Of a stretch of 64,000 nt of DNA, positions 19,856 to 28,900 are shown piece by piece. This DNA comes from an uncultured Muribaculaceae bacterium. GTDB taxonomy: Bacteria; Bacteroidota; Bacteroidia; Bacteroidales; Muribaculaceae. A model generated the notes under the pieces. That model ran no database searches, was not told the origin of the DNA, and was given only the letters and a program-made list of their open reading frames with translations. How positions within the stretch are numbered: position 1 is the first letter of the stretch; the number at the start of each line of letters is the position of its first letter. Position numbers and translations under genes: made by a program. The stretch lies in contig CANQRV010000004.1 in assembly GCA_947626355.1 (NCBI GenBank), positions 1 through 64,000 of the forward strand, written 5' to 3'.

Positions 19856-20681
19856 CTGTAGCAGTTTTATTTTCGGGTTCAAAGTATTGGTCGGAAGGTG
19901 CGTCCGTGCCTGTAAGCTCGGGTATCATTTCCGTTATCACAGGCTTCTCCACGGACTTCTGTTCCATCGGGGGTTTCCTTGTCATGCGGATTGGATTGAT
20001 ATTGCCGATGATGTCAAAGTAGAGTTTGTCAAAGGCAGGAGTGACGAGTTTGATCTGCTGGTCAAGCGGTATCACTGTACTGATTCTCTCCATCGAGGAC
20101 ACTCTGGAAATCTTGGGAGTGACAATGCCGTAGCGGCTGAATATGTCCCTTGCCTCTTCCCAAAGCATCAGCTCGCTTCTTGTTCCGATTCTGCCGTCAT
20201 GGAGATTGGGAATCAGATACAGAAGTGCCCGCATCTCGTTACCGAGGTCGCGTTTCAACATATCGAGGCACATTATGAATGTCGATGTGGAGGAGAGGGT
20301 CATCTTGTCATAGTGGAAGGGCACGACAATCATGTCTGAATTTTGAAGTATCAGCTTGTTTGGTTCGTTGATTACCAGCCCGGGGGTATCAATAAGCGTG
20401 ACCTCGAAATCCTCATTCCCGAATACATTCTCGACAAGAGTGAATACATCTTCCGCATTCCTGACTTTCGGTGAATCAACCGGAAAAGGAACAGCTTCCC
20501 CTCCATAGCGGTCGATGTCGGCCTTGCGTCGCCTGACCACCGACATCTGCCGGTCACAGTCGAAGACACGCACCCTTACGCCCTTTGCCACAAGGTAATG
20601 GGCAAACAGAACGCATAGGGTGGTCTTTCCGACACCTCCTTTCTGGTTGGCGAATGTGACTATGACTGGAAACTTGATCAT
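19839..20681 (-). CDS. ParA-family ATPase (TraA-like)
   Basis: ParA-type Walker A FANQKGGVGKTTL, VRVFDCDRQMSVVRRR, LIDTPGL. Confidence 0.92.
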   Translation of the reverse strand: MIKFPVIVTFANQKGGVGKTTLCVLFAHYLVAKGVRVRVFDCDRQMSVVRRRKADIDRYGGEAVPFPVDSPKVRNAEDVFTLVENVFGNEDFEVTLIDTPGLVINEPNKLILQNSDMIVVPFHYDKMTLSSTSTFIMCLDMLKRDLGNEMRALLYLIPNLHDGRIGTRSELMLWEEARDIFSRYGIVTPKISRVSSMERISTVIPLDQQIKLVTPAFDKLYFDIIGNINPIRMTRKPPMEQKSVEKPVITEMIPELTGTDAPSDQYFEPENKTATDGEPE

Positions 20682-20863
20682 GTGTGCGTTTTAATTTTTT
20701 ATTTTTCACAAAATTACCAAGGGAAGAGGGCAGGAAACGAAATGCGCAACACTAATCATGTCCCGAAACATCGTGATTCATGACGTTACGAGCCAAAACG
20801 CATAAAATCATGCCTTGCATTGCCTGAAGTGTTACGTGAGAAAGTCCGGAAGGAGCAAAACGA

Positions 20864-22450
20864 CTATATTTTCATGGAGCGGCCATCGTCAATGTCATCG
20901 TAATTCTTATTGTGTCCGACTTCCCATTCGCGGTTGGAATCCGAGGCTCCGCCGCCTGCGTCCCGCAATGGACGGACACCGGATTTGCCAGGCTTTGCAG
21001 ATTTTACCTGCGGTTTCCGAACGTGTGTGTGTTCTTTCTTCACGGGCTTGTAGTCGAGTCTTGACAGGTCGAATCCTTCGGCTCTGAGGTCGATGATGAT
21101 TTGCTCTTTGAAATTTACTGCGAATCGATCACCGGATTCCGTGCGATGAATATGGAAGCCGGCTTCCCTTATGGCACTTTTCAATGCCTTGTAGTCAAGT
21201 TCCTGATTGTTGAATAATGACCTGAACTGGTTGACTGCATTTGACGATTTCATGCTTCTCTCTGACCGGAGGGAAATAAGGTCTTTGCGCTCCACCTTAT
21301 ATATATGGCACAGGCGGTCGAGTTCGGCTTCGGTCACGGGGCCGAAACTCTCGATGCGGCTGATTCTGTCATTACGAAGAATTGTCTCGGCAAGCAACGG
21401 ATTGAGACTGCGGCTGTCATTTCCGTAATGGAGCACGCCTCTCTTAATATAGGCATGTGAACGACGTAACTTTTCGTTGATGTCGAAAGTGGTAGCCTTG
21501 GGATTGGCGGTAAGAACACTGTCGATAAAAGCGTCTATGCGGTCAAGCCGCTCATCGGAAGTCGCGAAGTCGAGTAACAGTTCCAGTTTGAGGATATGGC
21601 CTCCATGAAGCACCTCCTTATTATTATGGTCGATTATGATGTATCCGTATGGCTTGTCCTTCCGGCCGAAGAATACAAGGTCGATTCCGAAGTTTTTCTT
21701 CAAGTCAGACTGTAAACCCTTTATATTCGAGTTGACATTCCGATATTTGAGAAGGATAGCTTTTATCTCCCGCTGACGCCTGCGGTCACGCTTGCACCCG
21801 GCGAATGATTCCTCAATCTCAGGCACTGCGACGTTCATCTGTACGGTTCCCTGTCTCTTTATATATAAGGTGTCATCCTTGACGTAGCTTTCGTACCCAA
21901 GGGAAGATAGCAGTGCCTTGAACTGGGCCATCGAACTATAGGAATAGCCTTTGGCTCTCTCCAAATCCTTTTCGCATTTCTTCCGGGCATCCTGATTAAG
22001 AATTTTGTCGATCGCCTTTTGTGAACGGATACGTTCCTGGCTGTCGTTTATCTTACTTCCGTCCGGGGCGACTCGGGAGGTGACGATATGGATATGGTTG
22101 TTGTCAGTATCGCGGTGGGCATAGACCAGCAGTGGCTGGCCTTCCTGCCCGTAGCCCATTTCTTTTAGGTAGGAGTGGGCGAAGTCGAGAAGTTCATCTT
22201 CGGTCATTTCCTGACCCTTGCAGGAGATGGCAAGATGAAACTGGGTGTTGCGGATCCGTCCGTTCCGTTCGGAGTAGGCTTGTAGATAAGAACGTAACTC
22301 TTCTGGTGTCGGCTTTCCGAAGCTGTCGATGTCCTCGAGGATGCCGAAGTTCTTTATCTCTATATGACGGGCGGTTCCTTTGGCAACCTTGCGCTCGTTG
22401 TAAAGGACGGCATGGAAACTGGAGCCGCCGGGGAGTATTGTTGCTATCAT
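20864..22450 (-). CDS. Relaxase/mobilization nuclease
   Basis: QFHLAISCKGQEMTEDELLDFAHSYLKEMGYGQEGQPLLVYAHRDTDNNHIHIVTSRV, HxH motif of relaxases. Confidence 0.93.
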   Translation of the reverse strand: MIATILPGGSSFHAVLYNERKVAKGTARHIEIKNFGILEDIDSFGKPTPEELRSYLQAYSERNGRIRNTQFHLAISCKGQEMTEDELLDFAHSYLKEMGYGQEGQPLLVYAHRDTDNNHIHIVTSRVAPDGSKINDSQERIRSQKAIDKILNQDARKKCEKDLERAKGYSYSSMAQFKALLSSLGYESYVKDDTLYIKRQGTVQMNVAVPEIEESFAGCKRDRRRQREIKAILLKYRNVNSNIKGLQSDLKKNFGIDLVFFGRKDKPYGYIIIDHNNKEVLHGGHILKLELLLDFATSDERLDRIDAFIDSVLTANPKATTFDINEKLRRSHAYIKRGVLHYGNDSRSLNPLLAETILRNDRISRIESFGPVTEAELDRLCHIYKVERKDLISLRSERSMKSSNAVNQFRSLFNNQELDYKALKSAIREAGFHIHRTESGDRFAVNFKEQIIIDLRAEGFDLSRLDYKPVKKEHTHVRKPQVKSAKPGKSGVRPLRDAGGGASDSNREWEVGHNKNYDDIDDGRSMKI

Positions 22451-22923
22451 AATCAGAAAAAAGAGGTTTTAATCTGGAATTGTAATTTAGCACGGCTCAT
22501 GACTCTATGTGGCAAAGCGCGTAGAGTCGACGCATATAGCGAGTATGCTTAACGAAGGTAACCTAAACGAGACATGGATAATGGGGTGTCGCCGCTCATA
22601 GGATATAGCGAAGGGCCGTAAGGCGTGCATCATGTGGCGCGGGTCGTCAAACGATGCCTCGTGCCGGAATGAATCAAGCCCTGCAAAGCCATGCTCCTTG
22701 ATTTGTGCCGTCATGCGTTACGACTTGTGTAATTATCCTGCATGGCCTTAGCCAGCTTGCTACATGCGTCAGGCTTCATACCCTCGTGCATCAAGTAGTA
22801 TACTCTCGTTCATCAAACTGCGTACTTACGTGAATCAAGTCCTAAATCTTCGCGCTCGATTGCTCGTATCGTTACGATCGGGACAACGTGGCGTTGTGTC
22901 CCATTGCTTGTGCCGTCATCACT

Positions 22924-23316
22924 TTATCCCTTCCGCAGCGTAACGGCTTGCTTCGTAACGTCAAGAAGTGCGCTCCGGATGGCTGAAACCTTGCCCTCGA
23001 TACTCTGTACCGCAGGAATGACGGTTTTCTCCAGATAGGCTTTGGATAGAAGGCCGGCGACTGCAAGCTCGTTGGCTCTCTTGACCACTTGATTTAAGTT
23101 TGCAGAGAGGTGGAACAGTTCGTTGTGATACTCACGATAGAACTGACCAAGCTCGTTGATCAGTTCCAGTTTCCGTCTGGCGTCCGTGTCTGAAAACTCA
23201 GCCACGGCATTGCGTAAGTACTGACTGACAGAGCGGTAGCCTTGGGATTTTCTCTTGATGAAGTCGGCCTCGGCTTCCGTAAGGCGCAGTTCGATTCTCC
23301 TGATTCTTCGGTTCAT
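22924..23316 (-). CDS. Mobilization protein, RHH/MobC-like accessory of relaxase
   Basis: MNRRIRRIELRLTEAEADFIKRKSQGYRSVSQYLRNAV...LSANLNQVVKRAN; start chosen at Met 23316 rather than 23760. Confidence 0.8.
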   Translation of the reverse strand: MNRRIRRIELRLTEAEADFIKRKSQGYRSVSQYLRNAVAEFSDTDARRKLELINELGQFYREYHNELFHLSANLNQVVKRANELAVAGLLSKAYLEKTVIPAVQSIEGKVSAIRSALLDVTKQAVTLRKG

Positions 23317-24198
23317 GTTGTAAAAGATTATTGTTTCCAGTAGCCATATCCATCGGATTCTCGCCGGAGGCGAAACAGAGGCGTCAGCCTCCACCGCCGC
23401 GCAGCGGTCGGCAAGTGGTTTTTCGGGGGCAAAATCCGGCAGGATTTTGTACGGCGAAAAACACAACTTGCTTCCCAAAAACTGTAGAAAGTGGCATATG
23501 CCTACAAGGTTCTCAGGAGCAAATCTACCGATTCCGGCCTCCCCGGACGAAATGCACAACACTTTTCTCACATGATTACGAATTATGACCCATGCCATTA
23601 TGGTCTTACGAGACATTACATTACGCGGCGTGATACATGGCTTTACGCGGTCTGATTCGTAAAGATGTGACTCATGACCTGTGCCGACTGCCTCCATGCA
23701 GTCGTTCTCGATGCAGCATGTTGCTATGAGCCTCGCTTCATGCAGTATGGAGCATGACATTAAGAGGCTCGCTCCTATGTTTCATGCTTTTATGAGCCAT
23801 GTGACAATGCTTGTAGCGTTATGACCGATTTAGTCAAGAGCATAGTCGCTTATTACACGAATCATAACCTCACAACGCTACACCCGTAGGCTCGTTATTG
23901 CACACCACTACAAGTACCATGGCTACAAACTTGGTGACATGAACGAGATTGCGTTCAACGTTGCTGCAGACATCGTAGCCACGTGAGTTATTTCGTATGG
24001 CGCTATAAGGTATGAGCCGTGGCTTGTCATGGGTGGCATCAGGGAATAGATGGATTGTAGGATTCTTCGATATACCGCTGTTCGCAAGTTTGAATAAGGC
24101 ATCGAAGATGAGTTTCATCATATCGAAATTATTACGCAATCGCCTGATTTTTAGATGGATTAGTGGCTTGAAAATTTGTTTAATTCGCTGATTTTCAT

Positions 24199-24206
24199 TA
24201 TCTTTG
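24199..24206 (+). promoter_or_regulatory. Bacteroidetes -7 element TATCTTTG
   Basis: TAnnTTTG with upstream TTTG about 20 bp away, 41 bp before ATG 24247. Confidence 0.55.
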
Positions 24207-24246
24207 CATGAGGGATAGACCCTCGGAATCAATAAAATTTACGATT

Positions 24247-24483
24247 ATGCCCGAGCTTCTAATTGTCATATATGCCACCATCGTCAGTGTGCTCTTCAAG
24301 ATTATCTGCTGGATAGCCTTGACGCTGTTCCGGATTGTACTCTTCATCACCCGATGGACGATTCAGATTGCCATCTACATTGTCCGCTTTCTGTACCGTC
24401 AGCTCTCCAGGTTGACAGCATGGGGCTGGAGAAAAGGTGTGGCCCACTACCGCGCCCGTCATCCCCGGCAGATAATGCCATAA
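24247..24483 (+). CDS. Small membrane protein
   Basis: MPELLIVIYATIVSVLFKIICWIALTLFRIVLFITRWTIQIAIYIVRFLY..., own promoter-like element. Confidence 0.55.
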   Translation: MPELLIVIYATIVSVLFKIICWIALTLFRIVLFITRWTIQIAIYIVRFLYRQLSRLTAWGWRKGVAHYRARHPRQIMP

Positions 24484-24612
24484 CGGTTGAGACTGTAGGG
24501 AAACAAAAATGCCATGCCAGTCATTGCGACCGACACGGCAGGAAAGGGGATGTTTCGGGTCTGTTCCCTCGCGTATGGAATTTTAATCCTTATAGTATGT
24601 ATGCGGCATGGG

Positions 24613-25995
24613 TTATACTGGCACAGCAGCCTTTCTGGGGCGGCCGCGCTTCTTCTTCGGTTCGATTGTCGCTTTCATGGATTCCTCAGAACATAATCCG
24701 AGTCTGATTGCCTCCTTCGGCTCCAGCCCGAAGAACTCCGGAGTGCCGGGCTTTACCTTTGTCTCACCGTCAAGCTTACCGTAGAGCACCCAGTCGATTA
24801 CCTTCCGGTTGGCTTCATCCACCTTGCGTCGGTCGAAGTCGATGTAGATGTCGGTGACGGTATTGCCGCCGTGACCGAGTGCCGCTGCAATTGTCTCTTT
24901 CGGAATGTCGAGACTGGCGGCAATCGTGGCCCAGGTGTGGCGTGCCCAGTAGGTTGACAGCTCCGGACAGATTGCATGGTGGGTTTTCTTGCCTCCAAGT
25001 CCCTTTCGGTCGCAGTCACCGATCTTGCGCAGGGCGTTGTTGGTCTGACGGATGTATTGCAGATAGTCCTTGCGGCTATCCATGATTGAGAGCAGGTGAG
25101 TTTCACCTGCATACTTTTCAATCAACTCCAACGCTTCCGGCACAACCTTCATGGAATAAAGGCGAGTCGTCTTGTGACGGTTGAACACGATGCGCCCCTC
25201 GCGCATATCCTCACGCTTCAGGTTCAGCATGTCGACGAAGTTTATGCCCATGAGCATGAACGACAGCTTGAACATATCGCGGTATGTAACCTGCCAATCC
25301 TCGACGGGGTAGTTGAGAATCTGACGCAACGTTTCCACCGACAGGCTTCTCTTGTCGGTCTTTACTGTTTTGATCTTGAAACGGCGGAATGGATAGTTCG
25401 TCGTCAGTTCCTCGTCGATAGCGTAGTTGAACACCGCACGGAGATTACGGAAGTGCAGGGCACGGGCATTGGCCGAGGGGTTGCTTTCGGCAAGGTAGTT
25501 GTCGAATGCAGTGAGCCAAGCCTTGTTGATTTCATCGAGGACATTGGTATTGCCTTTGCCTATAAAGGTTTCAATGTGCTTGACAGTGCGCTCATAGGTC
25601 AGTCGCGTTGACGGCTTCTTCAACTCCGTGCAACGTTTGGCTACATCCAAGAGGCTATTGGTCGCCTTCACCTCCAGTTGTTTCTCTTCAGCCTTTTCTG
25701 GGAATAGGGTAGTTTCGAGGTCGGCATAAATTGTAGCCCCGTCACTGCTCAGTCCGTAGTGACGTAGTATAACACCTTCCGAGGATGAACGGAGGAATTG
25801 CAGACGCTGGTTGATGTGACGGTAGTTTTTTTCTTGCTTGGTTACAAGGCATGTCTTAGCATCCCAGTTTTCAGGATGCACCTTGATACCGAGGGATGCT
25901 TGTTTGCGGAATCCCTTGTGGATAAAGGACAGCATCACTGTTTTGCTGCCGTTCTTCCACACTCTCGTGTCTAAGACGAATTTAATTTTTGCCAT
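24613..25995 (-). CDS. Tyrosine recombinase/integrase of the ICE
   Basis: 460 aa, SAM-like N-domain, YWARHTWATIAASLDIPKETIAAALGHGGNTVTDIYIDFD; adjacent to tRNA-Phe. Confidence 0.93.
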   Translation of the reverse strand: MAKIKFVLDTRVWKNGSKTVMLSFIHKGFRKQASLGIKVHPENWDAKTCLVTKQEKNYRHINQRLQFLRSSSEGVILRHYGLSSDGATIYADLETTLFPEKAEEKQLEVKATNSLLDVAKRCTELKKPSTRLTYERTVKHIETFIGKGNTNVLDEINKAWLTAFDNYLAESNPSANARALHFRNLRAVFNYAIDEELTTNYPFRRFKIKTVKTDKRSLSVETLRQILNYPVEDWQVTYRDMFKLSFMLMGINFVDMLNLKREDMREGRIVFNRHKTTRLYSMKVVPEALELIEKYAGETHLLSIMDSRKDYLQYIRQTNNALRKIGDCDRKGLGGKKTHHAICPELSTYWARHTWATIAASLDIPKETIAAALGHGGNTVTDIYIDFDRRKVDEANRKVIDWVLYGKLDGETKVKPGTPEFFGLEPKEAIRLGLCSEESMKATIEPKKKRGRPRKAAVPV

Positions 25996-26148
25996 CGATC
26001 AATTAAGTGCCTCACGCCTCATTCGCTCAAAAGTGCTTGCAGAATCGCTTGCAGGTTTCTGCGACTATTAGCAACAGATTGCGTCAAAATGCGACAATTG
26101 AGGTCTTTTTTTTAACCGAAAATCAATCGATAGGATGAGAAAAACAAC

Positions 26149-26181
26149 GCTGAAATTCGACTTTTTTAGTTGAATTTCAGC
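26149..26181 (-). terminator. tRNA-Phe terminator
   Basis: 10-bp perfect inverted repeat gctgaaattc / gaatttcagc, minus-strand GTTGTTTTTCTC follows. Confidence 0.7.
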
Positions 26182-26191
26182 GAGTTCTGCT

Positions 26192-26267
26192 TGGTGGTGC
26201 CAACGGGAATCGAACCAGTGACACAAGGATTTTCAGTCCTTTGCTCTACCAACTGAGCTATAGCACC
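26192..26267 (-). tRNA. tRNA-Phe (GAA), CCA encoded
   Basis: Reverse complement GGTGCTATAGCTCAGTTGGTAGAGCAAAGGACTGAAAATCCTTGTGTCACTGGTTCGATTCCCGTTGGCACCACCA; cloverleaf stems pair. Confidence 0.97.
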
Positions 26268-26479
26268 CCATGCTTCGCGCCGTCTGCTCATTAGCTCGCT
26301 CGCTGCTCAGGCGCTTTTGCGAGTGCAAAGTTAATGCCTTTTTTTTATTCCACCAAATATTTCTCGGAAAATTTTGAAAAAAATTTGCGTCCCGGTCTCT
26401 TCGGGTTCGTGCTGACGAACTTTTTCGCGGTGAGGCGCGTTTATATGTTGTAAAACATTGTTTGAAGACAATAAATTTG

Positions 26480-26487
26480 TAATTTTG
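26480..26487 (+). promoter_or_regulatory. Bacteroidetes -7 element TAATTTTG
   Basis: TAnnTTTG with TTG about 19 bp upstream. Confidence 0.65.
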
Positions 26488-26563
26488 CAGTCGTTTTCTG
26501 TAGAATTTTATTCCAACAGGCGCTTTGGCGCCCGGTATGTTTAACTAAATAGATACTACTGTT

Positions 26564-26638
26564 ATGAAAAATTGGTTTAAAAAAGTGGCCTCGTGGTATT
26601 TCACGGCCGCCTCAGAGATCTATCACACAAATCTCTGA
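26564..26638 (+). CDS. 24-aa small ORF MKNWFKKVASWYFTAASEIYHTNL
   Basis: ATG to TGA in frame, between a consensus promoter and a strong terminator; no other ORF in the unit. Confidence 0.55.
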   Translation: MKNWFKKVASWYFTAASEIYHTNL

Positions 26639-26676
26639 CTGTGAAGCAGACAACTTATTGAAATAGTAGAATCATC

Positions 26677-26710
26677 GGCGCTTCCCTTGCGGGAGGCGCC
26701 ATTTTTTTAT
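26677..26710 (+). terminator. Intrinsic terminator
   Basis: GGCGCTTCCC-TTGC-GGGAGGCGCC then ATTTTTTTA. Confidence 0.88.
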
Positions 26711-26767
26711 CATGGGGCTGTCACATTCCCGCGTTATGTGCGTCTTATAGTAAAACAGTTTTCTACT

Positions 26768-27520
26768 ATGACGATAAAGACAGCAATCTACGGCGCGGCA
26801 CTCCTTCTCGGAGCTGCCTGCGCCTCATGTGTGACAATCAACGCCAATGCTAAAAGCATCAAGTGTTCGGGGCGCTCTACTGAGAAGACGTTTTCAACGT
26901 CTGATTTCAGCGGCGTGACTACGAGATCGAGCATCGACATCATGTATGCTCAGGGAGCCAGAAGCGTAAAGGTCTCTGCACCTGCCAATGTGATGCCCTA
27001 TATAGAGGTGAAGGTAAAGGGTGGCACCCTGACGGTCGAATTCACCGATAATGTCTCTATCACCGGCGACTGCCGGATAGTGGCCTACGTCTCCTCTCCC
27101 GACATAAAGGAATTCTGCACCCAGGGGAGCGGCGACATCGTGTGCAAGGGGGAACTCTCGCTTAGCCACGACCTCTCCCTGCTGACGCAGGGGAGCGGCG
27201 ACATCGACCTGCGGACGCTGAGCTGCACCTCTCTCTCGGCCCTGACCCAGGGAAGCGGCGACATTGAGGTCGGTGGAGCGTCATGCCGCAAGTCGGCCGG
27301 CCTCACCACCCAGGGGAGCGGCGACATTGAGGTCAAGAGAATCGACACGCCGGCCTTGAAAGCCATGTCGCAGGGGAGCGGCGACATCTCCGTAGGCGGA
27401 AGATGCGACAGCGCTGACCTGCTGACCCAGGGAAGCGGCGACGTGGAGGCACGCGGCCTGACGACCGGAAACCTCAGCGTTTCCGAGCAGGGGAGCGGCG
27501 ATATCTACGTCAACCGCTGA
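26768..27520 (+). CDS. DUF2807 (head GIN domain) lipoprotein/adhesin-like with beta-repeats
   Basis: STEKTFSTSDFSGVTTRSSIDIMYAQGARSVKVSAP...; seven Q-G-S-G-D-I/V repeats; start taken at internal Met 26768. Confidence 0.85.
   Translation: MTIKTAIYGAALLLGAACASCVTINANAKSIKCSGRSTEKTFSTSDFSGVTTRSSIDIMYAQGARSVKVSAPANVMPYIEVKVKGGTLTVEFTDNVSITGDCRIVAYVSSPDIKEFCTQGSGDIVCKGELSLSHDLSLLTQGSGDIDLRTLSCTSLSALTQGSGDIEVGGASCRKSAGLTTQGSGDIEVKRIDTPALKAMSQGSGDISVGGRCDSADLLTQGSGDVEARGLTTGNLSVSEQGSGDIYVNR
27122..27504 (+). repeat. Seven imperfect tandem repeats of 57-66 bp (core CAGGGRAGCGGCGAYRT)
   Basis: Core occurs at 27122, 27188, 27248, 27311, 27371, 27428, 27488. Confidence 0.9.
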
Positions 27521-28148
27521 CCTTTCGGCTACGCGCCGAGCGGTAGCCGATCCAGAGATTGCGTGAATAAGCCACAAGTCCGACCGACTGGCCCACAATC
27601 AGCACGGGGTCCGAGCGCAGGATGCCGTAGCTCACTATAGACATCGAACCAACGAGACTGAGAATCCAGAATCCCGCCGGAAGGGCCGAATGGCCTGCCC
27701 GGCGGGAATATATGTATTGATATATGAACCGCAGGGTGAATACCACCTGTCCGGCCGAGCCGAAGAGGAGCAGCCATAGCGGCACTTCCTCATTGCGGAG
27801 AAACGAGGCCACGAACGCCGAGGCGTCGCCGGCCACCCATAGGATGGCCGCCACAGGCGTGAGCAGCAGCAGCGCCTTCAGCACCGCATGCAGCCGCTGC
27901 CATACCCCTTTTTCTTTCAGGTTCCAGAGATATATGTAATAGGATATGAACTGCCCGAGCACTATCGCGAAGTCGTGGCGCAGCCAGCCGTAGATGCAGA
28001 GCAGATAGGAGCCGATGATGCTCAAGATCCAGAAGACGGTGGGGGAGAGCACTCTCCGTGCCTTCTCCGAGAGGATCCACTGCACGAGCATCCTCGCCGA
28101 GAAGAATCCCTGCGCCAGAAACCCTATCGCGTAGACCAGCATGCTCAT
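27510..28148 (-). CDS. Lipid-A-disaccharide synthase N-terminal domain membrane protein
   Basis: Two repeats of GxxxQxxFxxRxxxQW/Y-type helix pairs (AQGFFSARMLVQWILSEKA; AGQVVFTLRFIYQYIYSRRAG). Confidence 0.85.
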   Translation of the reverse strand: MSMLVYAIGFLAQGFFSARMLVQWILSEKARRVLSPTVFWILSIIGSYLLCIYGWLRHDFAIVLGQFISYYIYLWNLKEKGVWQRLHAVLKALLLLTPVAAILWVAGDASAFVASFLRNEEVPLWLLLFGSAGQVVFTLRFIYQYIYSRRAGHSALPAGFWILSLVGSMSIVSYGILRSDPVLIVGQSVGLVAYSRNLWIGYRSARSRKVSG

Positions 28149-28900
28149 GACCCGCTCCCGTCCAGGTTGCTCTCGGCCACCCCGTATCTGATGTAGCGCT
28201 TACGCATCCAGCGATAGGCGAAACAGTCGACAAACGGCGACCAGAGCCTGTTCATGAGATTGTATTTCGACACTCCAGCCACTCTCGGGTAGTGGCGCAC
28301 AGGCACCTGCCTGATCCTTCCCTCCTGAAGCAGGAAGAGAGCCGGCAGGAAGCGGTGCATCCCTGTGAAAAACGGCACCTTCTTAGCCATCTCCGTGCGC
28401 ATGATCTTCAGCGGGCATCCCGTATCGGCCACTCCGTCGCCCGTCATCCTGCGGCGGAAGCCGTTGGCGATCTTCGACTGAAGCTTCTTGAAGCCCGAGT
28501 CCTTGCGGTTAGCGCGTATGCCGAGCACAATGTCGGCCTCCCCGCTGTTGTCGATGAGGAGGTTGAAGTCATCGGGGTCGGTCTGCAGGTCGGCGTCGAT
28601 ATATCCTGTCCAGGGCGACCGGGCGTAATCGATTCCCGCCTTGATGGCGGCGCTGAGGCCGGCGTTGCGCTCGAAGGCCAGATAGAAGAAGTCGGGATGG
28701 CGGCCGCATATCTCCTTTATCCTGCTGAGGCTGGAGTCGGCGGAGCCGTCGTCCACCATCAGCACACAGGCTGGAATCTTCGCCTTCGGCAGGTAATCGG
28801 CGAGACGCCGCTCCAGCGCCTCCATGTTGTCGGTCTCGTTATAGACCGGCACTATTATTGTGAGGCCGTATCGTGAGGTCTTGTTGTCGGGGATGTTCAT
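28145..28900 (-). CDS. Glycosyltransferase family 2 (dolichyl/undecaprenyl-phosphate sugar transferase-like)
   Basis: LTIIVPVYNETDNMEALERRL...VDDGSADSSL...GYIDADLQTDPDD. Confidence 0.92.
   Translation of the reverse strand: MNIPDNKTSRYGLTIIVPVYNETDNMEALERRLADYLPKAKIPACVLMVDDGSADSSLSRIKEICGRHPDFFYLAFERNAGLSAAIKAGIDYARSPWTGYIDADLQTDPDDFNLLIDNSGEADIVLGIRANRKDSGFKKLQSKIANGFRRRMTGDGVADTGCPLKIMRTEMAKKVPFFTGMHRFLPALFLLQEGRIRQVPVRHYPRVAGVSKYNLMNRLWSPFVDCFAYRWMRKRYIRYGVAESNLDGSGS

Noticed and set aside
22924-23760. Full 278-aa version of the mobilization protein
   Set aside because: N-terminal 148 residues have no family resemblance; a good start is at 23316 (MNRRIRRIELRLTEAEADF)
23870-24232. 120-aa minus-strand ORF between mobilization gene and integrase
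   Set aside because: No recognisable domain, lies in the CATG-rich noncoding tract
27122-27504. Regular ~60-bp repeats as a CRISPR array
   Set aside because: Repeats are coding and conserved at protein level; spacers are related, not unique
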